From contig OZ316891.1 of assembly GCA_973895155.1 (NCBI GenBank), positions 2,790,001 to 2,854,000 on the forward strand: a DNA stretch of 64,000 nucleotides, in the 5' to 3' direction. The position numbers were made by a program, and so were the translations under genes. The notes under the pieces are model-generated. The model searched no databases, was not told the origin of the DNA, and saw only the letters and a list, made by a program, of their open reading frames with translations. Positions within the stretch are counted from its first letter, which is position 1. Each line of letters begins with the position of its first letter. Of this stretch, positions 1-10,851 are shown one piece after another. This stretch comes from Marsupella aquatica (taxonomy: Eukaryota; Marchantiophyta).

Positions 1-276
1 TGCGAACGAATCGCAACAGGGGGAGTCGAGTGGCGTGACTTTTGTAGATAGGGTGGTCCTTCAGCTGGCTAGATCGAGCAGCGGCTCTTTGCTATCGCAG
101 GTGAAGAAAGCACCTTCTTCGGAGAGAAAGCTGCCCGGAACGACAAAAAATCGAATGAAGCGAGCAGTTCGCTCGAGGATCGCTAGTTCCACTTCAAAGG
201 AATACTAAAGCAAAATTAGATTCAAAACAGCCCTGGACATTCGATAACAAACAAGGTAAGAAACCACGGAACAGAC
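1..276 (-). other. Start of pyruvate kinase intron 1
   Basis: This stretch follows the GT donor of the pyruvate kinase exon on the minus strand. No continuation of the kinase reading frame is recognisable in it, so it is taken as intron sequence continuing off the left edge. Confidence 0.6.
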
Positions 277-534
277 CTTGGTATCCAGCAGGACGGCACA
301 CAATATCTGCGTGCTGCTCATGGCAGCGCGAAGATTCTCCAACGTCTCCTGATGATACTCGTGAGACCCGTGCGAGAAATTGAATCGGGCAACATTCATG
401 CCCGCTCTTAGCATCTTCTCCAACATCTCCACATCCCGCGACTTCGGCCCCAGCGTACATATGATTTTCGTCTTCTGCAGCCGCGTCTTCTCCGTCGAGT
501 CCTTCAAAATCGTCTCAATATCTATCGTCGCCAT
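277..534 (-). CDS. Pyruvate kinase, cytosolic type, first coding exon (partial gene)
   Basis: The exon encodes the first 86 residues of a pyruvate kinase, which converts phosphoenolpyruvate and ADP to pyruvate and ATP in glycolysis. It begins at an ATG (534-532). It shows the family's N-terminal motif KTKIICTLGP (residues 21-30), followed by AGMNVARFNFSHG, whose arginine and asparagine lie in the active-site region, and ends at LLDTK. The next family residues (GPEIRTG) are absent because a GT donor follows codon 86 (276-275). The lack of a transit peptide, and a start like that of plant cytosolic isoforms, argue for the cytosolic form. All later exons must lie left of the window, since I found no GPEIRTG-like exon in 1-200. 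Identification of the family is firm; the exact isoform is not determined. Confidence 0.93.
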
Positions 535-1119
535 TTCGCCACTCCTCCTCGCTCCCTCCTTTTTCCTTCTTGAAAATCCACCTCACTTCTCTCACTCTTT
601 TCCTTGATCACGCTCTTCCGCACCAGACTCTCTGGTCTTCTGCTCGACGATCCCCTCGTTGCTATCTCTCCCGCGGCACACCGCCCTGCTGCGATCTGCG
701 CTGCCCTGCACTGCCCTGCGCTGCGAGAAGAGACTACAACTTCAGAAATGAACTTGCCTCCCAACCTCTGTAATCCTCCGTCTTCTTCTTCTCCTTCTCC
801 TCCTTCTTCCCGTCGTTGATGCAGCCTCTTTCTCACTTGGCCAGTGCCTCAACTCCTTGTAGCTCCCTCCCTCCGTCCCTCCGCTCGCTCAATCTCCCAC
901 CCACCTCTCCAATCTGCCTCGTCTTTCTCCTCAATCTCCCACCCACCTCTCGAATCTGCCCCTTCTTTCTCCTCACTCTCGTGTCTATTGTCGACCGTCG
1001 CGCCCCGACTCGCCCCCAAAGCCGCAGCCTTCACTGCCCCCTCAAGAGCCACCCAGGCACTGTAGTGCCACACACCCACACCTTCCCCCCACCCCCCATT
1101 CTCGCTCCCGTGCCCCGGC
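535..1119 (-). promoter_or_regulatory. Pyruvate kinase 5' leader and upstream region
   Basis: The sequence just upstream of the pyruvate kinase ATG is purine-rich on the coding strand, with GAA/GGA runs around 780-820. Such tracts are common in plant 5' leaders. No TATA box or transcription start can be assigned with confidence. Confidence 0.35.
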
Positions 1120-1860
1120 AGTCCCGTCTACCACTCCAGCCCTTGCAACAACGACGCCCACCCAGCCCTACGGTACTCCGTCTGTTTGGAGCGGCCGTAG
1201 ACCAACAGTGTCCTGTCTGGAACCCCAGTCCCGGACTTGCATTGTACGCCACCACCCACAGTACGAGACGTTCCGTCCTGTCTATTGGCCGCATCGTAAT
1301 TTCCCTGTTTGGAGCAATAATAGACCAGTAATTCGTGTTTGGGACTTCTGTCCGGGACTTAGGTACGCGAACACCCACAGTACGGGAACGACCGTCCTGT
1401 CTCCTGTAGAAACTGTAAGAAATCTGTTTGAATCGGCCGTAGACCAACATAGTCGTGTCTGGCACCACAGACCCGGACTTGCAACGCCCACAGTACGAGA
1501 GGTTCCGTCCTGTCCAATGGTTGCACTTGTAAATCGCCTGTTTGGAGCAGTAACAGACCGATTGTTCGTGTTTGGAACCCCTGTCCGGGATTTAGGTACG
1601 CGAGGCCCACAGTACGGGAATGACCGTCCTGTCTACTGTAGAAACTGTACTGAAACTGTTTGGAGCGGCAGTAGACCGATAATGTCTTGTTTGGGGATCC
1701 GGTCGAGGACTTGCAAGAACGAGAACCCACGGCCCACAGTGTGGGTGCTTCCGTCCTGTCTAAGGACTCCACTTTCCGTTGTTTGTTTGGATGGGCAGTG
1801 GAACGATGAGTTCGCGTTCGGGACCCCGTCCTGTCCAGTACGAGAGTACTACTCTAAAGT
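1120..1860. repeat. Tandem array of ~119-bp units with alternating two-unit order
   Basis: A unit beginning CTGTTTGGA recurs at about 1182, 1305, 1424, 1538, 1656 and 1783, so the spacing is 114-127 bp. Units 1, 3 and 5 share one variant (GCGGCCGTAGACC-type start, CCGGACTTGCA middle). Units 2 and 4 share another (GCARTAAYAGACC-type start, GGGAYTTAGGTACGCGA middle). The true period is therefore a dimer of about 232-245 bp. A further partial unit starts at 2068. An open frame of 292 codons runs through the array but resembles no protein I know. Confidence 0.85.
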
Positions 1861-2251
1861 ACAGGACCCTAATATAAACTACAGTACAGGGCTGCTCTCG
1901 CAGTGCCGTCCGTCACTCTTGCCCCCTCCGCGACTGCCTTTCGCAGTCGCGATTTCTGCGGCTCTCGTGATTTCTGAGGCTTTCGCGATCTATGCGGCTT
2001 TTGCGATTCTGCGGAGAACGATAATGCGGCGGACAGCATCGAGAGCTACGTCCATACTAGCCTGCACCTGTTTGGAGCAGCAATAGACCAGCTCTACGGT
2101 GCGCGGTGAGGGCAAAGTGACCGGGGAATGAAGAGAGAACCAGTTTCTGCTGTTGGTCCCAGATTTAACCAGCCCTGGTTTGATAGGGCGGTGGACCGGT
2201 TGGAGGGTGCATGTTTGGGGCAGAGTTTGGAGAGCGTTGTGTGTTTGTTTG

Positions 2252-2610
2252 TCCAGTAAAAAGTAGCAGCAAGCGTACTGTGATAATTTCTTGTGGCAAC
2301 TCGAGTTTATATTGCCCCTTACCATAATGGGCCCCACGAGGCACTATTCTTCCAACTATCCAGTAAAAAGTAGCAGCAAGCGTACTGCGATAATTTCTTG
2401 TGGCAACTCGAGTTTATATTGCCCCTTACCATGATTCGTGAAGTATGAGCAAATGGGCCCCACGAGGCACTATTCTTCCAACTATCCAGTAAAAAGTAGT
2501 AGCAAGGGTACTGTGATAATTTCTTGTGGCAACTCGAGTTTATATTGCCCCTTACCATGATTCGTGAAGTATTAGCAAATGGGCCCCACTAGGCACTATT
2601 CTTCCACTAG
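2252..2610. repeat. Three-copy tandem repeat (107/126 bp)
   Basis: A unit beginning TCCAGTAAAAAGTAG starts at 2252, 2359 and 2485. Copies two and three carry an extra ~19 bp (ATTCGTGAAGTATKAGCAA) absent from copy one. The copies are otherwise nearly identical, so the array is recent. Confidence 0.9.
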
Positions 2611-2639
2611 CCCGATGACCATTCCTTAAATGTAAATAG

Positions 2640-2875
2640 ATATGAAGAGAAATCTTCCACAATAAAATCTATATGCTATTCTAGTTAGTCTTTGCCCCAT
2701 CCTTGTTTTTTTTCATTCTCATTTCAATTTTGTCTTTATTTAAAGTCAATGTCACTTTTGTCCATACTCATTTAAAATTTTGATCTTAATGAACCTCATC
2801 ATCAGTTTTGTCTCTATATATTGTTAGTTACTATCTAGAGGTTTCACTCTAGACCTAGGCTCTTGAAAGTGGCCA
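2640..2875 (+). repeat. Dispersed repeat family A, copy 1
   Basis: The block matches the reverse complement of 37210-37490 over roughly 200 bp. Shared landmarks are TTAGTCTTTGCCCCA, TTTCAATTTTGTCTTTATTT, CATTTAAAATTTTGA and the palindrome-rich end CACTCTAGACCTAGGC. Repeat boundaries are approximate, and no coding capacity or terminal duplication is visible. Confidence 0.75.
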
Positions 2876-2954
2876 TTGGGGCGTTTGTAGTAAGATTTCT
2901 GTTTTGTTTGAGGGTTGGTCAACTTGGTCATAAAGGTATATAGAAGTAGCCCAA

Positions 2955-3410
2955 TATCTCCCTGTTGCACAAAAGATGTTGAGGTGACAAAAGATGTTGA
3001 GGTGAAGAAAAGATATCATGGAGAGAAAAATATGTCAAGGAGAGAAGAGATGGCAAGGTGAGAAAAAGATGTAACAATGAGGAAAACATGTTGAGGGTGA
3101 GGGCAACATGTCATGGTGAGATAAAGATGTGAAGGTGAGAAAAAGATGGCAAGATGAAAAAATATAAGATGTCAAGCCAGGTGAGAAAAAATTTCAAGGG
3201 TGCAAATAAAATATTATGGTGCTCAAGATAAAGATGTCAATGTGAGAAAAAGACAACAAGGCAAGGTAAAGATGTCAAGGAAAGATAAATATGTAAAGAT
3301 TAGCAAAAGATGGCAAGGCAAGGTAAAGATGCCGAGGAAAGCTAAATATGTAAAGATTAGCAAAATATGAAGGCAAGGGAAGATGTTGAGGCAAGGCAGG
3401 AAATTATAAG
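2955..3410. repeat. Degenerate purine-rich minisatellite
   Basis: A loose ~18-bp theme (AAAGATGTCAAGGTGAGAA with many variants) is reiterated about two dozen times. A longer local duplication lies around GGCAAGGTAAAGATG at ~3258 and ~3310. There is no protein-coding signature. Confidence 0.7.
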
Positions 3411-4062
3411 CTTTGCGATGTAGTGTTGAGACATGTTATGTGTGATTTCGGCCATACATTTGTTGTGTCATGTTTGATAACCTGTGCATCACACATAGAA
3501 ATTGATGATGCAAGATAGCGGCCACCGCATGAGTCTAGCACAATTGAGTAACAGGAAACTATAGCACGTCAATTCTTACGAGGTTTGTTTTGATCAATCA
3601 AACATACCAAGTTCAAATTTTGTCGACTGAATGTTTCGCTGGTAGTGTAGTAAGGCTACATGGGCACCAAGCAGCACTTCTCCTATCAAGGGTGTAGATT
3701 CAAGGAATCTTAGCCTGATAACATGCATTCCAACACCAAAGCTATTGCAAGCACTTCTATTTCAACTCTTTCTTGAGCAAAGGTATGCATTTAAGAAGAG
3801 TAAGACTTCCTAAATATTTATCGCCCGGTTATCTTCTAAAATGCCCTTATCATGTCATCACTAAGTCCTCTTTGATGCTTCAGCAGGTCCGTGGAAATCA
3901 CCTTCAGGTGGACTGATAGTTAACTACATCTACTCTGAGGGCAATAAATCTTGAGTTGAGCTTATTACTACATTCAATTATGTAAAGAGGAAAAGCTCCT
4001 TCAATATAATAAGCTGATTTGTTTTTTTTCACTTTACAATGTCTAGGGATGTGCTAAGTGCA
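3411..4062. other. No gene seen
   Basis: This is unique AT-rich sequence without a convincing reading frame, RNA gene or repeat. Confidence 0.5.
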
Positions 4063-4284
4063 TCAAGGCAAGTTAAAGCCTTCAAACATATCCTCAAGAG
4101 GGGGCGGGACGTCTGTGTTATCTGCTGTGTAAAGTTTGGACTCCACCATAGTGAGAGGTTCAGATTGATTTAAATTCATGAACCCAGAACATGCTGGACA
4201 CCATAGGGCTGAACTGGTACAGAGTGGTCTTTGACACAGACACAGGCACTCTCTGAAGAACCAAAAAGATTTTGTTGTACTCAC
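4063..4284 (-). CDS. Possible terminal coding exon of an unrecognised gene
   Basis: A minus-strand frame ends at a TGA (4065-4063). After a possible splice acceptor at 4195-4194 it encodes about 43 residues ending PPPLEDMFEGFNLP. The acidic, low-bias composition is more protein-like than its surroundings. I do not recognise the family and could not find a linked upstream exon; the other minus-strand frames up to about 5290 contain Cys pairs but match nothing known to me. It may equally be a chance frame or a relic. Confidence 0.2.
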   Translation of the reverse strand: MSTTKSFWFFRECLCLCQRPLCTSSALWCPACSGFMNLNQSEPLTMVESKLYTADNTDVPPPLEDMFEGFNLP

Positions 4285-4289
4285 CAGGA

Positions 4290-5821
4290 TGATTGCATCA
4301 TACTAATTCCATTGTTGTATTAAGAATTTGATTTTTCTAACCTCAAGTATAGAAGGACCTGTGATTTCACAGCGTTTGGTTTTGAAATTGTGCTGGTTCC
4401 AAAAAAAGGTAGGTGTGTACTCCCGTGTGTACTGAAGAAGAGTAGGATTTCATAGCCATGGATAAAATGATTTGTCTACAGCGTGTAAGTTTCAAAAACT
4501 AGATATAGGACAAATCAACCAATTCCTACATGTTCTTATCCTGCCCGAAATGCAGGATTTGAGTCAAAGTAGTCATAGTAGGCTTCAATACAAAAGATGT
4601 AATTGGTTGAACAGTGAACTTGAAAGAGAATCCACATTCAAGATTTAAACCACAATTAACCTTGATAACGCACAAACACATATTATGAGATGAAGCTGTT
4701 ACAACCAACATCTCCCATAATCTACACCAACTCTACTCATTTCATAAACTTTTAAAGCTTACAGTTCCATCACTACAGGCTCCATACAAACATGTAAAAT
4801 CTCCCATGCATACTTGAGTTGCTCTTTCATCAACTATCCTATGCACTGTACTTGTAAATATGGCCCACGACTGTAGCCATGCTTGCCTACCTCAACTCTT
4901 AGTACGGAGCAGTCATAGGTGTTCGTGTTCTTCCCCCTAAGAGCATCCATGCCGGCACTTTCCGTAGGGCCTGACCAATTATTGACATTGTAATCAACAT
5001 TGACATTTTTTTCTGATTGCACTGGTTCCTGGTATTAATAGTGAAATATTTTCCAGGATAGGTAACCACAGGGAATGCAGACTGGCACATTGAGCATTTT
5101 TTGGCGTGCAGCAAAAAGTTTTTCCCAGGCTTGGCAAATTGCATGTGAACGACAATCTGCCTCCAACTTCCCTTTTCCTCTGCAAACTGCACAGTATATG
5201 TTGCAACCACCATTTGCTTTGTGATAGGAGCATGTCCAAATGGCAGCCACTGATGCATGACATTTGTTTGTTTGGGAGGGCTTGACCATCCCGGTCTGCT
5301 TTGGCTTCTAAGAAAGGTTCGTTTACCCAGCCCCCAGCTGGTAAACTGGTGTGGATGCTAAATGAAGATTGGGAGTTGACTCCACAGGAATGCTAAACCC
5401 CTATCACAAGGCCCTGTGATGAATGTTAGAAACTGCATGGGCAAAGTGACTCAAATACAGGACCTTCTGTTTGAATATAGTATGCCCTCCAATTTTTTGG
5501 TTATTTGATATCTTGAAATGCACACATAGCCTTCTCCCACCTATATAATTAGTTTGTGTACCCCATCTCCCTATAACTATTCTTAAATTCAATGAGAGAT
5601 AAATACTTGTAAATATTTTTAAATATTATATCAAAGTATGTGCCTTGTTTCATGAGTCCTACATGACCACTTATATTATGTGAACAAAGCATGTGGATCA
5701 TGAAGTAACTGGAAAATGAAGGAACTTGTACCTCTATATTAGTGTTTATCCTGCTTCCCCCTATTTTGAATTGCTTGTAACTTCATGATGAAACTAATTG
5801 TCTAGATCAAGTTCAATCTTT
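4290..5821. other. No confirmed gene; several short minus-strand frames
   Basis: Minus-strand frames of 60-120 codons occur between 4526 and 5592. They overlap each other in different phases and match no family I know, so none is called as a gene. Confidence 0.4.
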
Positions 5822-5976
5822 GATTCTTTCCATGTTACAATTCCTTATAAATGCTAAACCAATTGGGATGAAAAGCTTGGGTTAGGGCTGGGTTGCTAGA
5901 TTCTTTCCATGCTACAATTCATTATAAATGCTAAACTAATTGAGGTGAAAAGCTTGGGTTGGGGCCTGGGTTGCTA
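5822..5976. repeat. Tandem duplication, 77-bp unit
   Basis: GATTCTTTCCATGYTACAATT starts at 5822 and again at 5899. Each copy ends with GGGTTGCTAG. The copies differ by a few substitutions. Confidence 0.9.
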
Positions 5977-5997
5977 GTGTGAAATCTCTACAGTAGA

Positions 5998-6053
5998 CCT
6001 TGACTCTAGTGCCCCACCAAAATGACCTTGACTCTAGTGCCCCACCAAAATTA
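5998..6053. repeat. Tandem duplication, 28-bp unit
   Basis: The phrase CCTTGACTCTAGTGCCCCAC, followed by CAAAAT, is present twice back to back (5998 and 6026). Confidence 0.9.
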
Positions 6054-6281
6054 TGTGGAGGGAAATAATGAAAGGATAATATGTATGTCAAAATGATAAT
6101 CATGAATGACAATTTTTGACATCATTTCTATTTACTACTTTAAATACTACACATTATAATAAGCTCCTCAGTGCTTACTAATTCTGAAGAAGTTGTCAAA
6201 AAGTTGTTCCCTGATCTCAGACTTTTCCCATCGCCATGACCTTGTCCAAATTCCTGATAACATTAACTCATTGTGAAGAAC

Positions 6282-6493
6282 GGTGTGATCGACAACTTGT
6301 TCCCTAGATTCGTTTTACAAGTTCCTTGACCTCCCTCTTATCAATTTCCTTGCCCCCGATTTAGGAAATACTTACTTCAGGCTGGAAGGTGTGATCGAGA
6401 ACTTGTTCCCTAGATTCGTTTTACAAGTTACTTGAACTCCCGCTTATGAATTTCCTTTCCCCTAATTTCGGAAGGACTTACTCCAGGCTGGAA
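6282..6493. repeat. Tandem duplication, 106-bp unit
   Basis: GGTGTGATCGASAACTTGTTC starts at 6282 and 6388. Both copies end with CAGGCTGGAA. About one position in ten differs. Confidence 0.9.
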
Positions 6494-8457
6494 ACCAAGG
6501 CTGGCTGACTCTAGAAAACTCTGTAGGATGGGACCAGTAGGTATCGAGTTCTTCAGCATGGGCTCATTGACACACATGAGTGGTTGAAGCTAATGCGTAT
6601 TCTGTTCAAAGGATTCGTTAGAAACAAATCTCACATAGGTTCACTTGGTCAAAACGTGTGCAATAATAAGTCTGTACAGGTTCTCCTACCCCTGATAGAT
6701 CTTTGGGATTGGAGTGCGACGCCTGCTCTAGTCCACAAATTAAACCAGAGTGACGAGTGTTATTGAAGACCCACATACCCATTCCCACCGGCACTCCGAT
6801 TCAAGTACAGTTTTAAATATCACGAGTGAAGGTGAGTATTGATTGTCGATGTGAATGAACGCTCAATCAGTAGCTTCTACAGAGTCACGGGAAGCTGCTT
6901 GTTGTGCTCGCATAGAGATTGGTATAGAGATTGGCATCCTGCCCAAGGAAATAGGAGCACACAGACCGAGCGAGAGAAGAACAACCGGGGTCAACGAAAT
7001 CATTCACAGAAGTTCTGGCCCCCGAAGCTCTGCTCTGTATTTATACATGATACGAACCGTCCGCGAGAGTAGGACCGAATTCTTCGACACCAGGTTGGCT
7101 ACGGTAGAGCGTTTCATCCTTTGCCGCGTAACCACTCAAATCCCTCCAATTAGGTCACAGCGGATATCGTGGCTTTATGCACAGAGCGCGAAAAAGCTGT
7201 AAAGTTCCTCGGTACAGTTCACCAACTGTCGTTCTTGGGTGGGGAACACCTCTCCTCTCTACCCCAGCGTTCCCATCAGGATATCGCATATATTGAAGCG
7301 GGGTCATAAATATGTTGGGCGTGAATGATGTCCAGCTCTGTTCGAACCCGGCGGATATGAGTCCATACTGGAGCGAGTAAAGTAGTCGGCCACCGGCATC
7401 CAGCTTGCTTCCCCAGACCTTTATCTGAAATTACTGTCTGATTCGGAATACAATAATATAGGAAATCCAACACCGGCAGACACTAAACCGCTTGGCCCAG
7501 TAGAACAACTTAAACAGAATCAATCGTTAGTCCTGCGGAACCTGTAGTCGGGAAGGTTTAACGAGGCTGATACACCTGACAGCTTTCGGAAAGGTAAAAG
7601 CTCCTGCAAGGCTCCCAATGCGGGCTGTCGTAGATCATTGGCCTGGCGGTGGACATGCCGGGCTGGACCTTGCGTAGTAGCTATATGATCTGTTCGTACT
7701 TATCAGGAACAAAATTATCTATTCCCCACCTACGATACAACCAACTAAACTGGCGAAAGTCTTCCGATCCATTCGACTGAGAAGCTTTCTGCGTTTAGGG
7801 TAAGAAAATCTTCTCGATCTTAGTTTCACAAAAAGTCAAGCCGGTTGCAGCGGATGCCGTGCACAACGTATTGATCGCCTACATTCAAACCGCGGACATA
7901 AAATGGTGCACCACTAGAAAAACAGACGGGATGTAAGTGGCACAAAGCCCCAGTCCAGAAGATCCATCGATGTACTGGCCAAACCACGGGTCTCCGACAT
8001 AAAGGTAAAAAATGGACACAACCTCCACCAACCTTGAACAGCTGAGAAAGACAACGACACAGGATGCTTGACAACAATAAAAGAACTCCGGAAATGATAA
8101 GGGATCCGACTATGAACCATCAAACTACACTAAGACGAAGTAACCAACACACAAATTCAGAATTACGCACAAATATATTGTGTACAATGTCAAGAAATAC
8201 CTCCAATATCACGAGCTGTTAATAAGAGACAATCGGCACGTATTAACAGCGCGTGCGAGAAATACATGGACGATAGCTACACTAAACTAGCTAAATTCCA
8301 CGAAAAGAAATGAACGACGAGCTCAAAGATAGGAAACGATTCCCAGTACGCGGTTGATGCTATGTCATATGTATGGAAAAATGCGGATGACGAGAGATCC
8401 CGCCACGCCACCACTATTGTCCACATGATATGGGGCGACTTCATGAGCGAGGAGGCC
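6494..8457. other. Unassigned stretch, less AT-rich than its neighbours
   Basis: From about 6780 to 7800 the sequence is visibly richer in G and C than the flanks, with frames up to 115 codons on both strands. None matches a known protein, and no long terminal repeats or inverted ends were found. Part of it, just left of 8457, must be the 3' untranslated region of eIF5. Confidence 0.4.
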
Positions 8458-9804
8458 TCACTCGTCATCATCGTCGGCTTCCGCATCTCGAAGCCAATCC
8501 ACGAAAGGTTGTGCATATTTCTTGACTTCTGCTGCGCTGGGATCCACGGTGTCCATGTTGTCAAACCACTCCAGGATCTGATCCTCCTCCACTATATCCT
8601 CGTCATACAGAACCTTGAGGACCAATGCGATCTCCTTTGCGACATCCGGAGGGGATGGTCCGCAAAAAGTCTCCAGCGTAACCAAAAGACTTAGCTGCGC
8701 TGCTTCGTCTGGAACCGCCTTCTGTACATAAACTTTTTTCTTGGCGACCTCCTTGGCGATCCCTTTAAAAAACCCATCGAATAAAGCTTCAAAGCACGCA
8801 TTCATAATTTCCTGTGGAGGCTCTTGCTTCTTCTCCATCACGGCAGCCAGCTGAGATGGAGAAGTGCCATTCTCCAGGAGCTCCTTCAATTCGTTTACAA
8901 GGATGCTGTGAAGACTCAAGTCCTCCACCTTAGGCAGGTCGATCTCGGCAGGCTCCTCTGGAGTCACGACATCGCCTTTCTTGGACAGTGATTTCTTCAA
9001 CGGCTTCGGTTTGATATCCTTGGAGGCCTTGGTCGATGGTGACATAGGCGTCTCTTCCACCAGCATAACCATCTCACTTGTGGCAGACGTGAGTTGTTCT
9101 TGGATGCGTCGCTGTGCAGCTGCTGCCGACGTATCGGTCTGCCACTCCACACCATCGTCCTCCACGTCGGCGACACCCTCGTCATCCCCTTGACTGGACA
9201 CTTCCTCATCCGACCCTGCTTTCTTCTTCAGAACCCTCCCTTCGTCTTGGGACTTTTTCTTCTTCAACTCCTTCTTGACCTTATCAACGATTTCACCTTC
9301 CTTCTGCCGCTCCTTCTCGGCTCGCCTCAGATTGTCCTTCTTGCTGCCCTTTTTCTTCGTTTCCGTTGGATTCTTCACAATGAACGTTGTGAGCTTGTCT
9401 CGCATGTCAACATCTGACACAAATCCACACGCTGCACACTTCAAAGTTATGAGCTGGCTCTTGCTGATGTTAACTGTAGTTTCAGGATTGCCACATCCGT
9501 AACACTGCACATATTTCTTGATGAATATCTCCAGCAATCCGGCCAGTTTGGCGGTCTCGTGCGCTCCGTTAACGATAGACGTGCCCGTCTTCTCGTCGTA
9601 CTTCGATTGAGCACCGAGTTCACAGCCGAAGAACTTGGTGGTGTACGATGGTGGTCTGGCGAGGGCCTTGGCCACTTCAACCATATTGACTACATTCGTC
9701 TTGATTCCGTTACCCCGGCCTTCAATCTTGGTCACCAATCGGGGCATCTTGTACCGGTAGAAAGCATCATCCCGGTTACCAGCCCCGATATTTTGCAGCG
9801 CCAT
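8458..9804 (-). CDS. Eukaryotic translation initiation factor 5 (eIF5)
   Basis: This factor acts in the cytosol as the GTPase-activating protein for eIF2 during start-codon selection. The 448-residue frame is uninterrupted, as is usual for plant eIF5. The N-terminal domain carries FYRYKMPR, whose first arginine (R17) corresponds to the catalytic arginine finger. A four-cysteine zinc ribbon follows (C101, C104, C123, C126). A lysine/acid-rich linker spans about 150-300. A C-terminal W2 (eIF5C) domain covers about 305-448, ending in the acidic and aromatic boxes DQILEWFDN and FVDWLRDAEA, which bind eIF2 beta and eIF3. The start is the ATG at 9804, which opens the conserved N-terminus directly. 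Length and motifs agree with the family throughout, and no defect is seen. Confidence 0.97.
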   Translation of the reverse strand: MALQNIGAGNRDDAFYRYKMPRLVTKIEGRGNGIKTNVVNMVEVAKALARPPSYTTKFFGCELGAQSKYDEKTGTSIVNGAHETAKLAGLLEIFIKKYVQCYGCGNPETTVNISKSQLITLKCAACGFVSDVDMRDKLTTFIVKNPTETKKKGSKKDNLRRAEKERQKEGEIVDKVKKELKKKKSQDEGRVLKKKAGSDEEVSSQGDDEGVADVEDDGVEWQTDTSAAAAQRRIQEQLTSATSEMVMLVEETPMSPSTKASKDIKPKPLKKSLSKKGDVVTPEEPAEIDLPKVEDLSLHSILVNELKELLENGTSPSQLAAVMEKKQEPPQEIMNACFEALFDGFFKGIAKEVAKKKVYVQKAVPDEAAQLSLLVTLETFCGPSPPDVAKEIALVLKVLYDEDIVEEDQILEWFDNMDTVDPSAAEVKKYAQPFVDWLRDAEADDDDE

Positions 9805-10137
9805 CTTCTCCGCAAATCTACCACCACAGTTCCTCCACCGCCAAACTCCTCACGGCATCTGCTGATACAAGGCCTCAACGACAAGGATCTGCTGCTTCCC
9901 GCTTCTGCTCTGCTGCTGCTCAGATCACAACCGCAAGTGGGAGCAAACCACAGATGCCGCAGTTCATTATTATTCTCGAAACTTGTGTTGAAAACTGACG
10001 TCTCCACGCCCGCAAACCGGCCTCGTAGAACTCCGCCACATGCCTGGCACCAACTCATGTATGCGCTCCACTTCTTTCTGCAGCTCGCTCTGCAGCTCCT
10101 TCCGCTTCAAACCTTCCTTCCGTCCATGCCCTTCTTA

Positions 10138-10195
10138 CCTCCTCTCCTCTCCTCTCCTCACCACCTCTCCTCTCCTCTCCTCTCCTCTCCTCTCG
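10138..10195. repeat. (TCTCC)n-type microsatellite upstream of eIF5
   Basis: About ten CTCTC/CTCCT pentamer repeats with one interruption. A second pyrimidine tract lies at 10378-10430. On the eIF5 coding strand these are GA-rich and lie 330-630 bp upstream of its ATG, in the probable leader or leader intron. Confidence 0.85.
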
Positions 10196-10842
10196 ATCGA
10201 TCTCCACACCCACAACACCCAACGCTTCACTGTCCACCCTCTCGACCCCTAATCCCTCCTCCTCTTGATCTCTTTCTCGCTCCAACGTCGGCGCTCTCTG
10301 AATCGATTCTGCAACACACACACACAACTCTCACCAAATCCTCTCTATATCGATTTCACACAAAACATGCGGGTCGGTCGCTCTCCTCTCTTCTCTTCTC
10401 GTCTCCTCTCTTCTCGTCTCCTCTCCTGCTTTCTCTCCGTTGATAACCCTAGCAACTTCGCAAGAAGGATCGAGCAGCAGCAGCAGTTATCGAAGAAAGA
10501 ACAAAGGAAAAGGATGACAGCCAAACAACATGAAGAGAGAGCACAGGAAACAGAGTATTTCACTCCCGTCGTCGGGACTCGTGTATCTCTTATTACACTC
10601 CTCCTTATCGCTCCCCGAGTCCCCGTGTGGACCCAGTCTGCAAGGAACCCGCCCCGCCTGCCCCGCCTGCCCCTCAAAGGCGGTCCCAACCTCAACCCCA
10701 CCGCGACGAAAACACGGGGGCGGGCGGGAAAGCCGGGAAAGGGGGCGGTGGTTTTAGGGCACGCTAAGCAGGTTTGACGGTCCAGATCTTGTCCGCGTAT
10801 CGGTGTAGTTTTCAGGGGCGTAATAGGAAGGGCCCCTTATGA

Positions 10843-10851
10843 TTAGGGTTT
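10843..10851 (-). promoter_or_regulatory. Telo-box (AAACCCTAA) upstream of eIF5
   Basis: The motif TTAGGGTTT on the plus strand reads AAACCCTAA towards eIF5, about 1.04 kb upstream of its ATG. A GGCCCA (site II-like) motif lies at 11014-11019. Telo-boxes together with site II motifs are known from promoters of plant translation genes. The distance implies a long leader if the motif is functional, which is inference. Confidence 0.4.

Noticed and set aside
1208-2086. 292-codon open frame on the plus strand
   Set aside because: It runs through a tandem array whose unit length is not a multiple of three, so the units are read in different phases. No family resemblance.
2252-2610. CRISPR-like direct repeats
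   Set aside because: Long near-identical units without unique spacers in a eukaryotic genome; a plain tandem repeat.
6839-7202. Overlapping plus-strand frames of 77 and 115 codons
   Set aside because: No similarity to any family, and minus-strand frames in the same G/C-richer block are of comparable length.
9559-10443. 294-codon plus-strand frame
   Set aside because: It is antisense to the conserved eIF5 N-terminus and then runs into pyrimidine microsatellites; its composition (Ser, Pro, Leu) reflects those tracts.
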